This document shows positions 1 to 8,927 of a stretch of DNA of 60,317 nucleotides, in pieces. Each line of letters begins with the position of its first letter. Within the stretch, counting starts at the first letter, position 1. A program made the position numbers and the translations under genes. The notes under the pieces are model-generated. The model saw nothing but the letters and a program-made list of their open reading frames with translations. It was not told where the DNA came from and ran no database searches. The DNA is taken from positions 1-60,317 of the forward strand of contig NZ_JMKP01000020.1 in NCBI RefSeq assembly GCF_000685805.1. The letters are read 5' to 3'. The stretch is from Psychrobacter phenylpyruvicus DSM 7000 = NBRC 102152 (lineage in GTDB: Bacteria > Pseudomonadota > Gammaproteobacteria > Pseudomonadales > Moraxellaceae).

Positions 1-353
1 ATCGCGGCGTTCAGTACTTATCCATTCGCTATACGGATAAGATGGCTGATTCTGGCGTTATTGCATCTGTTGGTACAACCGGTGATTCATACGATAATGC
101 GTTAGCTGAAACGGTTAACGGACTTTATAAAACAGAGGTGATTGAATATTTAAAACCGCAGTGGCGGGATGCGTATGATGTTGAATTAGCAACCCTTGAA
201 TGGGTCGATTGGTTTAATAAAACTCGCATTCATAGTACGATTGGTTATGTGTCGCCTTTTGAGTTTGAGAGACGATACTATGATAGCCTTAATGAGTCAG
301 ACAAAGCTGCCTGACTCAAGCAATCCACTCTCCGATATAGTCGGGGCGGTTCA
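1..353 (+). mobile_element. IS3-family (IS51-type) insertion sequence, right-hand end
   Basis: The first 353 bases are the right end of an insertion sequence whose left part lies outside the window. It contains the C-terminal part of a DDE transposase and a short non-coding tail. The last bases before unrelated coding sequence read ggggcggttca at 343-353. On the other strand this is TGAACCGCCCC, the terminal sequence I associate with IS51-type IS3 elements. The element lies inside the 3' part of a minus-strand ZIP-transporter gene, whose reading frame continues into the IS. The target duplication cannot be checked because the left end is missing. Confidence 0.85.
3..314 (+). CDS. IS3-family transposase (OrfB), C-terminal fragment cut by the window edge
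   Basis: This is the end of the integrase-core (rve) domain of an IS3-type OrfAB transposase. The frame is open from the first complete codon at position 3, before the first in-window ATG at 42, and reads RGVQYLSIRYTDKM, so the gene starts upstream of the window. Typical late landmarks are visible: GDSYDNALAETVNGLYKTE, which carries the final catalytic Glu region, and WFNKTRIHSTIGYVSPFEFE near the end. The stop at 312-314 lies about 40 bases before the right terminal repeat, as is usual for IS3 elements. Whether the element is intact cannot be judged from this fragment. Confidence 0.9.
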   Translation, partial: RGVQYLSIRYTDKMADSGVIASVGTTGDSYDNALAETVNGLYKTEVIEYLKPQWRDAYDVELATLEWVDWFNKTRIHSTIGYVSPFEFERRYYDSLNESDKAA

Positions 354-979
354 CTTTCAGGAATAATATCTTGAATCAGTAAATATAAGATACCGCCACT
401 AGCAAATACCATCAAATGTGCCGTTAAGCTAGGATAATCCGTTAAAAACAAGTGACCAATTAACGCCCCAAGCACTCCCAAAAAACTCAATGCAAAAAAT
501 ATAATAAGGGTATTTTTGACTGAAAATCCATTGTGCACTAGGTCCCGAAAAGAATTGAAAGATTCTGGTAGGTTTTGCAGGCCAATAAATAGTGCTAATA
601 GCAGTGCCATATTAGGTTCAATAGCGAAGACTGCCCCTAGTGCAATGGCCTCTGGCACGAAGTCCATCAGCATCGCTAGCAGGGTCGCCATTTGTCCGCC
701 CATGCTAGCTAGGTAGCGGTCAATTATCATAAACAGCACTGCACCGACCATAAATGAAGTGACCATACCTAAGACAGTAAGTTGCTCCAAACCTTTAGGT
801 ACCAACACCAGTGCTACTGCTGACAGAATAATACCTGCCCCAAACGACATCAGGGTATGTACACATTGCTCTTTAAACAAGCTTTGCTTCAGATGATGGT
901 CAAATTGATAAGCCAACAGACCGCCAATAAATACCGTTAGTCCTGAAAGTGCTGCAAAAAACAACAATTGGATGGGCAT
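278..979 (-). pseudogene. ZIP-family metal transporter, C-terminus replaced by the IS element
   Basis: The protein is an inner-membrane transporter resembling ZIP/ZupT divalent metal (zinc) carriers. It has several hydrophobic segments and two polar Pro-Glu helices, MDFVPEAIALG and LQNLPESFNSF, which correspond to the metal-binding TM4/TM5 helices. The start at 979 is preferred over the longer frame from 1024 because AAGGAAAGCGAG lies directly before it. The native sequence ends at DIIPES. The next 24 residues, starting EPPRLYRR, are encoded by the IS terminal repeat and tail, so the final transmembrane helix is missing. It follows the FUSC gene on the same strand by about 100 bases. Function is probably lost or altered. 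The native 3' end should lie left of the IS, outside the window. Confidence 0.75.
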
Positions 980-1063
980 CTCGCTTTCCTTGTTATTGGC
1001 CCTAAATGAAGGATAAAGCACCAAATATCCGCTACATACCTACTATATGAGTCTATAAATCTA

Positions 1064-1091
1064 GCTTATATATCTAGGCTTATATATCTAA
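1064..1091. repeat. 14-bp tandem duplication over the FUSC stop codon
   Basis: Two adjacent copies of gcttatatatcta plus g or a (1064-1077 and 1078-1091). The right copy contains the stop codon of the FUSC gene. Confidence 0.7.
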
Positions 1092-2444
1092 ATCACTCTC
1101 CCCACCATGAGCATGGATACGGCGCTGCTCTTGGCGCTGATAACGAAGACCTGAGCCTTTATACCATTGTGTTTGAGTTTGTTGTAATAAATCACTCAAG
1201 CTTTGTAGTTGACCCTGCAAGGTTTGGGTTAACCAAAAGTAGCCTTGCCACTCAAAAGGCAAAGTCTGCACACTAGGATAGTCTGAGACCTTAATACGAG
1301 TAATCGGACGAAACTCCTGATCGCTAGGACTACGTAATACGGCAGCAATGTGACGCATGCCTTGAGTTAATTCTCGGTGATAATGATCCACTAAGATACG
1401 GTTTTCTTCATCAATAGGACTGTGTGCAAGCTTTGGAGCGGCGCTCAATAGCAAATCAATGGTACCAATGATATTACGATGAGTGCGTTGAATCATATCC
1501 AGATCTTTTGTGTCTATGCCAGACTCTTTAGCAGTTGCTGCAATATGACCTCTCACCCGCAGTAGGCGCTTATTGATCTCTTTAAACTGCTCCACCATGT
1601 CTTTATTAACATAGGTGGTGGACGCAGTATTGGCTGCGCCATCAATGGCCGTTACAGTAGTGGCTCCTAAGTCTAGCTGTACATTTTGGGGGTCTATGTT
1701 AGCAACCTCAGCGGAGCTAGGCCGGTGTTTATTTAACTCTTTATCCTCAGCATCACTTTCTACAATATCCGCTTCAGCAAAACGCTGATCTAAGCTTGGA
1801 TCTGAGATATAGTCCTCTACTCCATCATACATATCAGCACAGGCATCTAGGTTTTTAGCCAATAAGAACCGCCACATTAATGTTGATTTTAAGGGCACTA
1901 TCAAGGTAGCCATTACCGCAAATAAGGTACCGATTAACACATTAAAGGCTCGCGCTATGCCATCAGGGCCAATGCTATTGTAGCTTGAGATGACCATGCA
2001 CATGGTGATGCCAGTTAACAGCCCAATATAGCCAAGCTGCTTGATGGAATAATAGCCGATTACCCCACTAATCACCCCGACCAACACATAATACAGCCAA
2101 GCTATTCCAAAATAGCCCTGCACTTGGTGGTTAATCCACAATAAACCTAAACCCACAACGATACCTAGTAACGTACCTAAGACACGCTCTTTGGCTTTGG
2201 TATAAATAGCTCCTTGATATTGCAACAAACCCAAAATAACAAACACAGTGATGGTGGACCATTCTGAATGCGGAATTTTCGTCAATTGACTAAATAACAA
2301 GGAGGCAACCACCGCCGTTCCCAATCTAATTGAGTGCAATAAATCAGCATGCAAATAACGAGCGTAGGGCTCTATAAGCGGTGCCATTAAGCGGTTTTTT
2401 AATGATGATATATTCATGGTCCAAAGTTCTGCATTAAGGGGCAT
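1080..2444 (-). CDS. FUSC / aromatic acid exporter-like membrane protein
   Basis: The family (FUSC, ArAE, fusaric-acid-resistance-like) is proposed to export aromatic or other organic acids across the inner membrane. About six hydrophobic segments fill residues 35-190 and include the characteristic stretch YTKAKERVLGTLLGIVVGLG. A cytoplasmic region of about 250 residues follows and ends with an Arg/Gln-rich tail. It lies 26 bases downstream of the DUF421 gene on the same strand and probably shares its transcript. A second ATG at 2417 (MNISSLKNR) is an equally possible start, since neither ATG has a clear Shine-Dalgarno sequence. The family call is firm but the substrate is unknown. Confidence 0.8.
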   Translation of the reverse strand: MPLNAELWTMNISSLKNRLMAPLIEPYARYLHADLLHSIRLGTAVVASLLFSQLTKIPHSEWSTITVFVILGLLQYQGAIYTKAKERVLGTLLGIVVGLGLLWINHQVQGYFGIAWLYYVLVGVISGVIGYYSIKQLGYIGLLTGITMCMVISSYNSIGPDGIARAFNVLIGTLFAVMATLIVPLKSTLMWRFLLAKNLDACADMYDGVEDYISDPSLDQRFAEADIVESDAEDKELNKHRPSSAEVANIDPQNVQLDLGATTVTAIDGAANTASTTYVNKDMVEQFKEINKRLLRVRGHIAATAKESGIDTKDLDMIQRTHRNIIGTIDLLLSAAPKLAHSPIDEENRILVDHYHRELTQGMRHIAAVLRSPSDQEFRPITRIKVSDYPSVQTLPFEWQGYFWLTQTLQGQLQSLSDLLQQTQTQWYKGSGLRYQRQEQRRIHAHGGESDLDI

Positions 2445-2470
2445 ACGTTAATAAACGGCATGCCATCAGA

Positions 2471-3028
2471 CTATTTATATTGGGTAGGATTAAATAAGTG
2501 CTCAAAGTCTCGAATGTCATCGAACAAGGCTCTATCAGCAGCAGCCTCACTTTGTTTGATAACACTGATATCTCCTGTGGTTTCCATGATCACAGCAAAT
2601 ACTTGAGATTTAGACTTGATGCCATTTTGGCGTAGTACTTGATGAATATCACTCTTTGATAAGCTAGCCTGGTTGATATTGTCCCAGTAATAGTCACCAT
2701 GCGCCATCAATACCACCGGCTCATTATCAATCAAATCCTTTAGTGGCTTTATTTTACGACGTATCAACGACACCATAGCCTGCAATAAAAACAGCATTGC
2801 CATAGCCACTAGACCCTGCAATAGTGAAGGCGACTTAGAGAGGACCGTAGAAGCGAGAATACTACCAATACCTACTGTCATCGCAAAGTCATGGCTTGAT
2901 AATTTAGAGAAGCTACGCAGGCCCATCAGACGGGTAAAGAGTATCAAGCCAAAGTAGATGCCTATGGCTGATAAGGCGACGCCTCCCACTTGACTCCAGT
3001 CCATTGAAAACCATTTTGACCAATCCAT
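2471..3028 (-). CDS. DUF421 domain membrane protein (YcaP/YetF-like)
   Basis: A 185-residue protein with an N-terminal membrane part of about three helices (residues 13-85) and a soluble C-terminal domain, the layout of the DUF421 family. Landmarks are RLMGLRSFSKLSSHDFAMTVGIGS after the first helix, then KPLKDLIDNEPVVLMAHGDYY and the SDIHQVLRQNGIKSKSQV segment typical of the soluble domain. The molecular role of the family is unknown, although relatives occur among Bacillus spore and membrane proteins. AAGGAGCACT directly before the ATG supports this start. It is the first gene of the minus-strand run with FUSC and the interrupted ZIP gene. Confidence 0.85.
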   Translation of the reverse strand: MDWSKWFSMDWSQVGGVALSAIGIYFGLILFTRLMGLRSFSKLSSHDFAMTVGIGSILASTVLSKSPSLLQGLVAMAMLFLLQAMVSLIRRKIKPLKDLIDNEPVVLMAHGDYYWDNINQASLSKSDIHQVLRQNGIKSKSQVFAVIMETTGDISVIKQSEAAADRALFDDIRDFEHLFNPTQYK

Positions 3029-3302
3029 AGTGCTCCTTTCGTTGTAGTTTGTGGGGTTAAGAATACAGTTTTACACAAGCCTTAATAACACAGGTCCTAA
3101 TAGAAAGACGGCGTGAGATATAAATCTTTGCTACAACATAACAATAGCACACTGAATGTATAACAATAACTCACCATATTGTTTTTCCAATCAGTTATTA
3201 TAGATCATGCTTATTAATTGTAAGCATTACAACAAATCAAAAAAAAACCAAAGACTAATTTTAATAGCTGAAATAATATTTCAGTTTTACAAGGAGTGTG
3301 TC

Positions 3303-3458
3303 ATGTTTAGATGGGCCATCATATTCGCGGTAATCGCTTTAATAGCTAGTTTCCTAGGCTTCGGCGGTGTAGCAGGCTTAAGTAAAGACTTTGCCTATAT
3401 CTTCTTAGTAATCGCAGTGATCCTGTTTATTGTTGGATTTATTTCACGCAGAACTTAA
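3303..3458 (+). CDS. DUF1328 (YtjA-like) small membrane protein
   Basis: A 51-residue protein made of two hydrophobic helices with a short loop, starting [20 protein letters not shown] and containing [14 protein letters not shown]. This is the standard DUF1328/YtjA pattern. Members are abundant small inner-membrane proteins of unknown function, often stress-inducible. The reading frame extends further upstream, but aaggagtgtgtc directly before the ATG at 3303 and the family length of about 50 residues fix the start. A strong terminator follows about 120 bases downstream, so it is probably monocistronic. Confidence 0.9.
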   Translation: MFRWAIIFAVIALIASFLGFGGVAGLSKDFAYIFLVIAVILFIVGFISRRT

Positions 3459-3801
3459 GATTTGACCAAATCTAGACGATCTAATTTACATTAAATCAGA
3501 CACTCTTAAATTGCTATCAAGCAATTTGGTGAGCTATAAAATTTATCGTCACAATTCATACAGTGCGTACTTTAAACAAAAAAACACCTTCGGGTGTTTT
3601 TTTATTTTTATACCTTTTATTAATTTGATATAGCATGTGATGACGTTAACTGATAATGAACCACCCGCTAGAACTTTATCGTAGCGTGAATACCAACTGC
3701 CAAGATTGTCATCGCCTTACATTGTTGTCATTGCCTTAAGTTATGGTTACTATCAAAGCATGACGCTAACAAGCCATTCCCTTTATTTTAGGAGTCAGCC
3801 T
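3459..3801. other. Intergenic region with terminator and short repeat
   Basis: No gene seen. It contains the terminator of the DUF1328 gene at 3579-3604 and a near-duplicate of ttgtcatcgccttac (3706-3720) as ttgtcattgccttaa (3725-3739), 19 bases apart, just upstream of the phosphoesterase gene. Confidence 0.6.
3579..3604 (+). terminator. Intrinsic terminator after the DUF1328 gene
   Basis: Stem aaaacacc / ggtgtttt with a TTCG-type loop, followed by a run of T. Confidence 0.85.
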
Positions 3802-4779
3802 ATGATTTATGATGTTATTGGCGACATTCATGGTCACGCCAATAAATTAAAAGGCCTACTCACCAAACTAGGCTACACTTTAACCCAGCATGAAACTTTG
3901 GATTTGCATTATTATCAACCACCCGAAGGGCATCATGCTATATTTATCGGGGACTTGATGGATCGTGGACCGCAGGAAGTTGAGTCTCTTGAAATCGTCT
4001 ACGCCATGTTAGATGCTGGCGTTGCTGACGCGGTAATGGGCAACCATGAATACAATGCCCTAGCCTATGCTACTATTGATAAAGTAGCCATGCAGCAGCA
4101 AGATTCTACCCAGAAACTATACTTGCGCCGCCATAATGAGACCCATGCTCGCCAGCACCAAGCCTTCTTAGATGAAGTGCCTTTTGGTTCTGAGGCTCAT
4201 AAGTATTGGCTTAGTAGATTTGCTGAGCTACCCCTGTGGATTGAGACCGAGCATGCCTGTTTTGTTCATGCCTGTTGGGACGTCGATAATATGGCGTTAT
4301 TAAAACCCATGCTAACTTCTGACAATCGTCTCACGGCAGAAGCTTTGCAGCGCACAGGTCAGAAGCATTCTGTAGAGTATGAGGCCTTAGAGCGGGTACT
4401 TAAAGGTGTGGAGATAGCTTTGCCCGAAGGAGTAAGCTTCACTGATAAAGATGGTGCTGTACGCAGACGGGTGCGGGTAAAATGGTGGGAGGATCAGCTA
4501 CAAGGAAAGCGGATTGTCGACATTGCTCGAGCGCCACGTTCCGACTTAGCTCAAATCCCGCAAGAAGCTTTGGTGAAAGACTTAGACTTTTGTTTAAAGA
4601 CCGACAAACCAGTATTTATTGGTCATTATTGGCTCACAGGCACCCCTGCTCCGCTAAGTGATCAAGTGGTCTGTACCGACTATTCAGCGGCTGGCACCGG
4701 TTATTTAACCGCTTATCGCTTTGATACCAATAACCCCTACCCTCTATCGCCAAAAAACTTTGTGCAATATACTGACTGA
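3802..4779 (+). CDS. PPP-family metallophosphoesterase (serine/threonine phosphatase or ApaH-like)
   Basis: A soluble calcineurin-like phosphoesterase with the three diagnostic metal-binding motifs near its N-terminus: GDIHGH (residues 6-11), GDLMDRGP and GNHE. The C-terminal part contains GHYWLTG, a late metal-binding His position. Such enzymes cleave phosphoproteins or dinucleoside polyphosphates, and I cannot choose a substrate here. The start at 3802 is preferred to an upstream in-frame codon at 3706, because taggagtcagcct precedes it and [12 protein letters not shown] is a typical family N-terminus. It lies 65 bases upstream of purE on the same strand, without a clear terminator between them. 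Confidence 0.85.
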   Translation: MIYDVIGDIHGHANKLKGLLTKLGYTLTQHETLDLHYYQPPEGHHAIFIGDLMDRGPQEVESLEIVYAMLDAGVADAVMGNHEYNALAYATIDKVAMQQQDSTQKLYLRRHNETHARQHQAFLDEVPFGSEAHKYWLSRFAELPLWIETEHACFVHACWDVDNMALLKPMLTSDNRLTAEALQRTGQKHSVEYEALERVLKGVEIALPEGVSFTDKDGAVRRRVRVKWWEDQLQGKRIVDIARAPRSDLAQIPQEALVKDLDFCLKTDKPVFIGHYWLTGTPAPLSDQVVCTDYSAAGTGYLTAYRFDTNNPYPLSPKNFVQYTD

Positions 4780-4844
4780 TAAAAGTCTTTTTATTAACCC
4801 AAAAATTTTGTATGATGAATGTTTTTTGCAAGGAAACTCAAGCC

Positions 4845-5402
4845 ATGGCAAATGCCACAACCAAACTGCAAGAAGCCCCTCTTGGGCCAATCCAATCTCC
4901 GGCTGGCGCGCCAAAAGTGGGGATTATCATGGGCTCACAATCTGATTGGGCCACCATGAGTTTGGGCGTACAATTATTGGCAGACTTTGGTGTGCCATTT
5001 GAATGCGAAGTGGTTTCAGCGCATCGTACTCCCGATAAGTTATTTGATTATGCCAAGTCTGCCAAAGACAAAGGGCTACAAGTGATTATCGCTGGTGCTG
5101 GTGGTGCCGCTCACCTACCAGGTATGTGCGCCAGTCAAACTGAGCTGCCCGTCTTAGGGGTGCCCGTTAAGTCCTCCACCCTAAGTGGTTGGGATAGCCT
5201 ACTGTCTATCGTTCAGATGCCAAAAGGCATAGCTGTAGGCACTTTGGCCATTGGTACAGCTGGTGCTTATAACGCAGGCTTATTAGCCATTCAAATTCTA
5301 GCCTTACAAGATGAGTCTCTAGCCAAAAAACTGGTAGAGTTCCGTCAAAAGCAAACTGAAACTGTCTTAGCTAGCCCGACACCTGGCGTAATCAATAGCT
5401 AA
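4845..5402 (+). CDS. purE: N5-carboxyaminoimidazole ribonucleotide mutase PurE
   Basis: This enzyme moves the carboxyl group of N5-CAIR to C4, giving CAIR in purine synthesis. Class I PurE motifs are clear: GSQSDWATM for phosphate binding, [19 protein letters not shown] with the catalytic His region, and [18 protein letters not shown]. From the ATG at 4845 (aaggaaactcaagcc upstream) it has 185 residues, a little longer than the usual 160-170 because of an N-terminal extension. An upstream ATG at 4812 would add 11 more. purK follows after 170 bases with a terminator in between, so the two steps are linked in position but possibly differently expressed. Confidence 0.95.
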   Translation: MANATTKLQEAPLGPIQSPAGAPKVGIIMGSQSDWATMSLGVQLLADFGVPFECEVVSAHRTPDKLFDYAKSAKDKGLQVIIAGAGGAAHLPGMCASQTELPVLGVPVKSSTLSGWDSLLSIVQMPKGIAVGTLAIGTAGAYNAGLLAIQILALQDESLAKKLVEFRQKQTETVLASPTPGVINS

Positions 5403-5442
5403 TTTTGCTATACTTGAGTGATTAGTAATTTTCCAACAAATT

Positions 5443-5464
5443 GGTGCTATTAGCACCTTTTTGT
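5443..5464 (+). terminator. Intrinsic terminator between purE and purK
   Basis: Stem ggtgct / agcacc with loop att, followed by a T-rich run. Confidence 0.75.
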
Positions 5465-5500
5465 TTTTATAATCCTCTTTTCTCTGCATTTTTTACCCTT

Positions 5501-5530
5501 TACGTTGTATTTATTTACGTTATATTTATT
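5501..5530. repeat. 15-bp tandem duplication upstream of purK
   Basis: tacgttgtatttatt (5501-5515) followed directly by tacgttatatttatt (5516-5530), one mismatch. Confidence 0.7.
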
Positions 5531-5571
5531 TTATTATTTTTTATCCAATTCAATTGTATTAAGAGCCGAAT

Positions 5572-6768
5572 ATGACCACAGCTAATGCTTATCCTGCAAC
5601 CCAAACCATCCGCACTATTGGTATCCTTGGTGGCGGTCAACTCGGTATGATGCTGGCTGCCGCCGCCTTACCGCTAGGTTATCGCTGTGTTTTTTTGGAA
5701 GATGCGCCAAATTGTCCTGCGTCTTTGTATGGTCAGGTATTCAGTAGTGAGCAGCTTGAAGATTTTATCGCTACAGCAGATGTCTTTACTTTAGAGTTTG
5801 AAAACACCCCGGCTGAAACAGTAGCCCGCTTAAAACAACTGTCTGAGTCTGGTAAGAAACAAGGCATGTTCCCACCCCCGCAAGCTCTAGAGGTGGCTCA
5901 AGACCGCTTACGCGAAAAAAGCTTGTTTAATGAGCTTGATATCAAAACAGTTCCCTTTATGAGCGTCAGCTCAAAAGCAGAGCTTAAAGCAGCTAGTGAC
6001 CAGCTTGGATTGCCTTTAGTGTTAAAAACCAGCCGAGGGGGCTACGATGGTAAAGGTCAGTTTGTGGTTAAAACTGAAGCCGATATCGCAGAAGCTTGGA
6101 AAGCCTTGGGTGATGCGGTGAGTGGTAAGGGTAATCTAACCCCAACCCCAGCGCCGTTAATTGCTGAAGGGTTTATTAACTTTAGCCGTGAAGTTTCTAT
6201 CATTGCTACCCGTACTCAAGACGGCTCAATCCGTACTTATGACTTGGTCGAAAACCATCACCATACCGGTATTTTAGCCACCTCTCACGCTCCCGCTGTG
6301 GGCACCAGTCATTTGTTACCTGAAGCTCAAAAAGCCATTGAAACCTTAATGACCCACTTAGACTATGTAGGGACTATGGCGCTTGAGCTGTTTGTGAGCA
6401 AAGATGATAAGGGCAAAGACGTTATTCTCGCCAATGAGATTGCGCCTCGTGTGCACAACTCAGGACATTGGAGTATTGAGGGCGCGGTTACCAGTCAGTT
6501 TGAGAACCACATACGTGCTGTGGTCGGATTACCGCTTGGTGATACCGATAACGTTTACCCTTCAGTGATGGTCAACGTATTGGGCGAATACCCAAACCTA
6601 GCCGATGTATTGGCCATTGATGGCGCGCACTACCATACTTATCACAAAGAAGAGCGTGCAGAACGTAAGATTGCCCACATTACCTTGATGCCAAATGATG
6701 TGGCTAAACTTGAAGGCGCATTAGAGCAGTTGATAGCAGTTCTGCCAAACAAAATGGGCCTTAATTAA
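5572..6768 (+). CDS. purK: 5-(carboxyamino)imidazole ribonucleotide synthase PurK
   Basis: An ATP-grasp enzyme that carboxylates AIR with bicarbonate and ATP to make N5-CAIR, the substrate of PurE encoded just upstream. The N-terminus shows the nucleotide-binding-like GILGGGQLGMMLA, followed by the ATP-grasp core with LVLKTSRGGYDGKGQ and the metal-binding stretch LANEIAPRVHNSGHW, which is diagnostic of PurK. Its 398 residues match the usual length. AAGAG lies a few bases before the ATG. The stop codon overlaps the start of the following UPF0178 gene (TAATG), pointing to co-translation. Confidence 0.95.
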   Translation: MTTANAYPATQTIRTIGILGGGQLGMMLAAAALPLGYRCVFLEDAPNCPASLYGQVFSSEQLEDFIATADVFTLEFENTPAETVARLKQLSESGKKQGMFPPPQALEVAQDRLREKSLFNELDIKTVPFMSVSSKAELKAASDQLGLPLVLKTSRGGYDGKGQFVVKTEADIAEAWKALGDAVSGKGNLTPTPAPLIAEGFINFSREVSIIATRTQDGSIRTYDLVENHHHTGILATSHAPAVGTSHLLPEAQKAIETLMTHLDYVGTMALELFVSKDDKGKDVILANEIAPRVHNSGHWSIEGAVTSQFENHIRAVVGLPLGDTDNVYPSVMVNVLGEYPNLADVLAIDGAHYHTYHKEERAERKIAHITLMPNDVAKLEGALEQLIAVLPNKMGLN

Positions 6769-7253
6769 TGACTCAGCAAGGCAGTAAAAACCTAAAAAAG
6801 GGCATGACCATTTGGATTGATGCCGATGCTTGCCCTTTGGTGGTAAAAGATTTGATCACCAAAACCGTTATACGCACCAATACCCCGGCTATTTTTGTGG
6901 CCAATCAGCCCATCAAAGTGCGTAAGTCACCGCTAATCACTATGAAAGTGGTTGGCTCCGGCTTTGATGTCGCCGATGACTACATCGCTGATAATGTCGC
7001 TCCTGGGGACTTAGTTATTACCAGTGATATTCCATTGGCCAATGATGTCCTCGACAATGGCGGGCAGGTTTTGACCCCGCACGGCATTATCTATGATAAA
7101 AACAATATCAAGCAAAAGCTCAACGCTCGAGATTTCATGGACACCATGCGCTCAACTGGCGTGCTTGATTTAACCCAGATGGGCGGTCAAAAGCCCTACT
7201 CTGATAAAGATAAAAAGCAGTTTGCGGATGGTTTAAATAAGCTGGTGCGCTAA
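6768..7253 (+). CDS. UPF0178/YaiI-YqxD (DUF188) family protein
   Basis: A small soluble protein of the DUF188 family, related to PIN-like nuclease folds and of unproven function. The diagnostic residues are IWIDADACPLVVKD near the N-terminus, then DVADDYIAD, LVITSDIPLAND and MGGQKPYSDKDKKQFA. The start at 6768 overlaps the purK stop (TAATG), favouring translational coupling. An in-frame ATG at 6804 (MTIWIDADACP), preceded by aaaaaggg, matches the usual family N-terminus and could be the true start. No terminator is obvious directly after it. Confidence 0.88.
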   Translation: MTQQGSKNLKKGMTIWIDADACPLVVKDLITKTVIRTNTPAIFVANQPIKVRKSPLITMKVVGSGFDVADDYIADNVAPGDLVITSDIPLANDVLDNGGQVLTPHGIIYDKNNIKQKLNARDFMDTMRSTGVLDLTQMGGQKPYSDKDKKQFADGLNKLVR

Positions 7254-7497
7254 TTTTTCAGCTATTGGTTTTTGGCGCATTAGTTTTATCTATTAGCTTT
7301 CAAGCTCATCTTAATCCATCAATATATCTTTCAATACTTTTACCCTTTCAACTTTGCAGAGCCTATACACTCTGCAACTAATATTAGTCTGTTACCAACA
7401 ACCTCTAACCCAATCCCAGTCCTATTATTGCTACAGTAGACAGTGTCAATTAAAGTCAAAATTAACAATAAATATAGCGAATAATAGGAAACAATAT

Positions 7498-8139
7498 ATG
7501 AATATTTTAGTTATTGGGGCCAGTGGCCGCGTCGGTAGTGCCTTAGTGCAAAAGCTTTTAGACGATAATCATCAGGTAACCGGCACTTCACGTGACTCTG
7601 AAAAACTATTTGAGCATAAAAACTATACTCATTTGTCATTAGACTTAAGCGCTGATAAAGACGATCTCGAAAGACAAATTGCACATGACTTTGATGCGGT
7701 TTATTTCACAGCAGGTTCAGGCGGTAAGGCAGTATTAGACGTGGATCTACACGGTGCAGTTAAGACCATGCAGATTGCAGAAAGCAAAGGGCTTAAACGT
7801 TATATTATGCTAAGTACCGTCTTTTCATTAGATACATCAAGATGGACTCTACCTGGTATTAACCAGCTTAAAGACTATTATATTTCTAAACACTATGCGG
7901 ATCAGTGGTTAGTCAATAATAGTGCTCTGGATTATACCATCGTCCAAGCAGGGACTTTGAAAGAACGAGAGCCAACCGGTAAAATTGAGATTAATAGCGA
8001 CTCTGCGGGCGAAAACTCTATTGAAGATGTTGCTGAGACCCTAGCGACTGTGTTAACCGCTGATAATACCATTAGACGCGTGTTCCATATCCATAATGGG
8101 GAAACCCCTATTAAACAAGCCATTGCTAATATTTACTAA
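7498..8139 (+). CDS. NAD(P)-binding atypical short-chain dehydrogenase
   Basis: A Rossmann-fold protein of the atypical SDR group (NAD(P)H-binding, YhfK/YwnB-like). It starts MNILVIGASGRVGSALVQKL with a GxSGxxG dinucleotide-binding loop. TGTSRDSEKL follows the second strand, an arginine-containing turn that suggests NADP. The later YIMLSTVFSLD and YYISKHYADQWL segments occupy the place of the SDR active site, with Y-I-S-K-H in a YxxxK-like position. The start at 7498 is supported by aggaaacaatat. Reaction and substrate are unknown. A terminator follows at 8181, so it is probably a single-gene unit. Confidence 0.82.
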   Translation: MNILVIGASGRVGSALVQKLLDDNHQVTGTSRDSEKLFEHKNYTHLSLDLSADKDDLERQIAHDFDAVYFTAGSGGKAVLDVDLHGAVKTMQIAESKGLKRYIMLSTVFSLDTSRWTLPGINQLKDYYISKHYADQWLVNNSALDYTIVQAGTLKEREPTGKIEINSDSAGENSIEDVAETLATVLTADNTIRRVFHIHNGETPIKQAIANIY

Positions 8140-8180
8140 GATGGCTAGGTGATACCGTATTTACCGACCTTTTATTTGAT

Positions 8181-8209
8181 AAAAAGCAGCCTTGAAGGCT
8201 GCTTTTTTA
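8181..8209 (+). terminator. Intrinsic terminator after the NAD(P)-binding protein gene
   Basis: Stem aaagcagcct / aggctgcttt followed by a run of T. Confidence 0.88.
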
Positions 8210-8375
8210 ATCTCTGTAGGTTTCAAACCTCTGATTTTATTGGTTTCAGCTAGCATGGCCCAGTATTTATCTTAAAAATAACACCTCTCTTTAAATCCGG
8301 TTTCTACTTTAAATCAGCTCCTGTTCTCTGTTAATCATCAACTCTTTTAAATATAAATACAACGCCTTTTTAAGA

Positions 8376-8849
8376 TCACAAGATTGCCTTCATTTTATAG
8401 GCAATCAAACGCTCACTGTGTTTATGGTCCTGCTCTACTGGTTCATAAACCTCTTCTACACATTGGAAATCATTGGCTAAATAAAATCGCTTGGCGGTCA
8501 AAGTGGACTCTGAGACCAAAGTAGTTATGCCCCGACTTTGATATTGTTGTTTTACTCGATCTAGTAGCGCCCTTCCTATCCCCTGCCCTTGGCTATCCGG
8601 GGTCACATAGTTGAGTAAAATCTCACCCTCAGCAGACACCAATATAACGCCTTGCACCTCACTGTCTTGTTTAAATACCCAGGCAGAATTATGCTTGATC
8701 CAGTGTTTAATATTGCTTTCAGTTTTATTCGCAAGCCATTGGTTAATAGCTACTGGGTCGTTTTGGTGGTCCGTTACACAGGATTTGATACTGGCCTGTA
8801 TCACCTTAGCAATCTGATGAGCATCCGCCTCTTTTGCTGCTTCAATCAT
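8376..8849 (-). CDS. GNAT-family N-acetyltransferase
   Basis: A 157-residue single-domain GNAT acetyltransferase. The acetyl-CoA binding loop is visible as VTPDSQGQGIGRALLDRV (Q/R-x-x-G-x-G/A). It is followed by the ESTLTAKRFYLANDFQCVEE segment, the usual strand-helix end of the fold. The N-terminal half is degenerate and gives no substrate clue. It lies 78 bases downstream of epmA on the same strand. The ribosome-binding site is weak. Confidence 0.82.
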   Translation of the reverse strand: MIEAAKEADAHQIAKVIQASIKSCVTDHQNDPVAINQWLANKTESNIKHWIKHNSAWVFKQDSEVQGVILVSAEGEILLNYVTPDSQGQGIGRALLDRVKQQYQSRGITTLVSESTLTAKRFYLANDFQCVEEVYEPVEQDHKHSERLIAYKMKAIL

Positions 8850-8927
8850 AGGTATATTCCGTTTAAAATTTAGCTAACTGAGAGAGAGTTTACTTTTAGT
8901 CTATGCTTTTAGTCTAAAATTCTCCCG

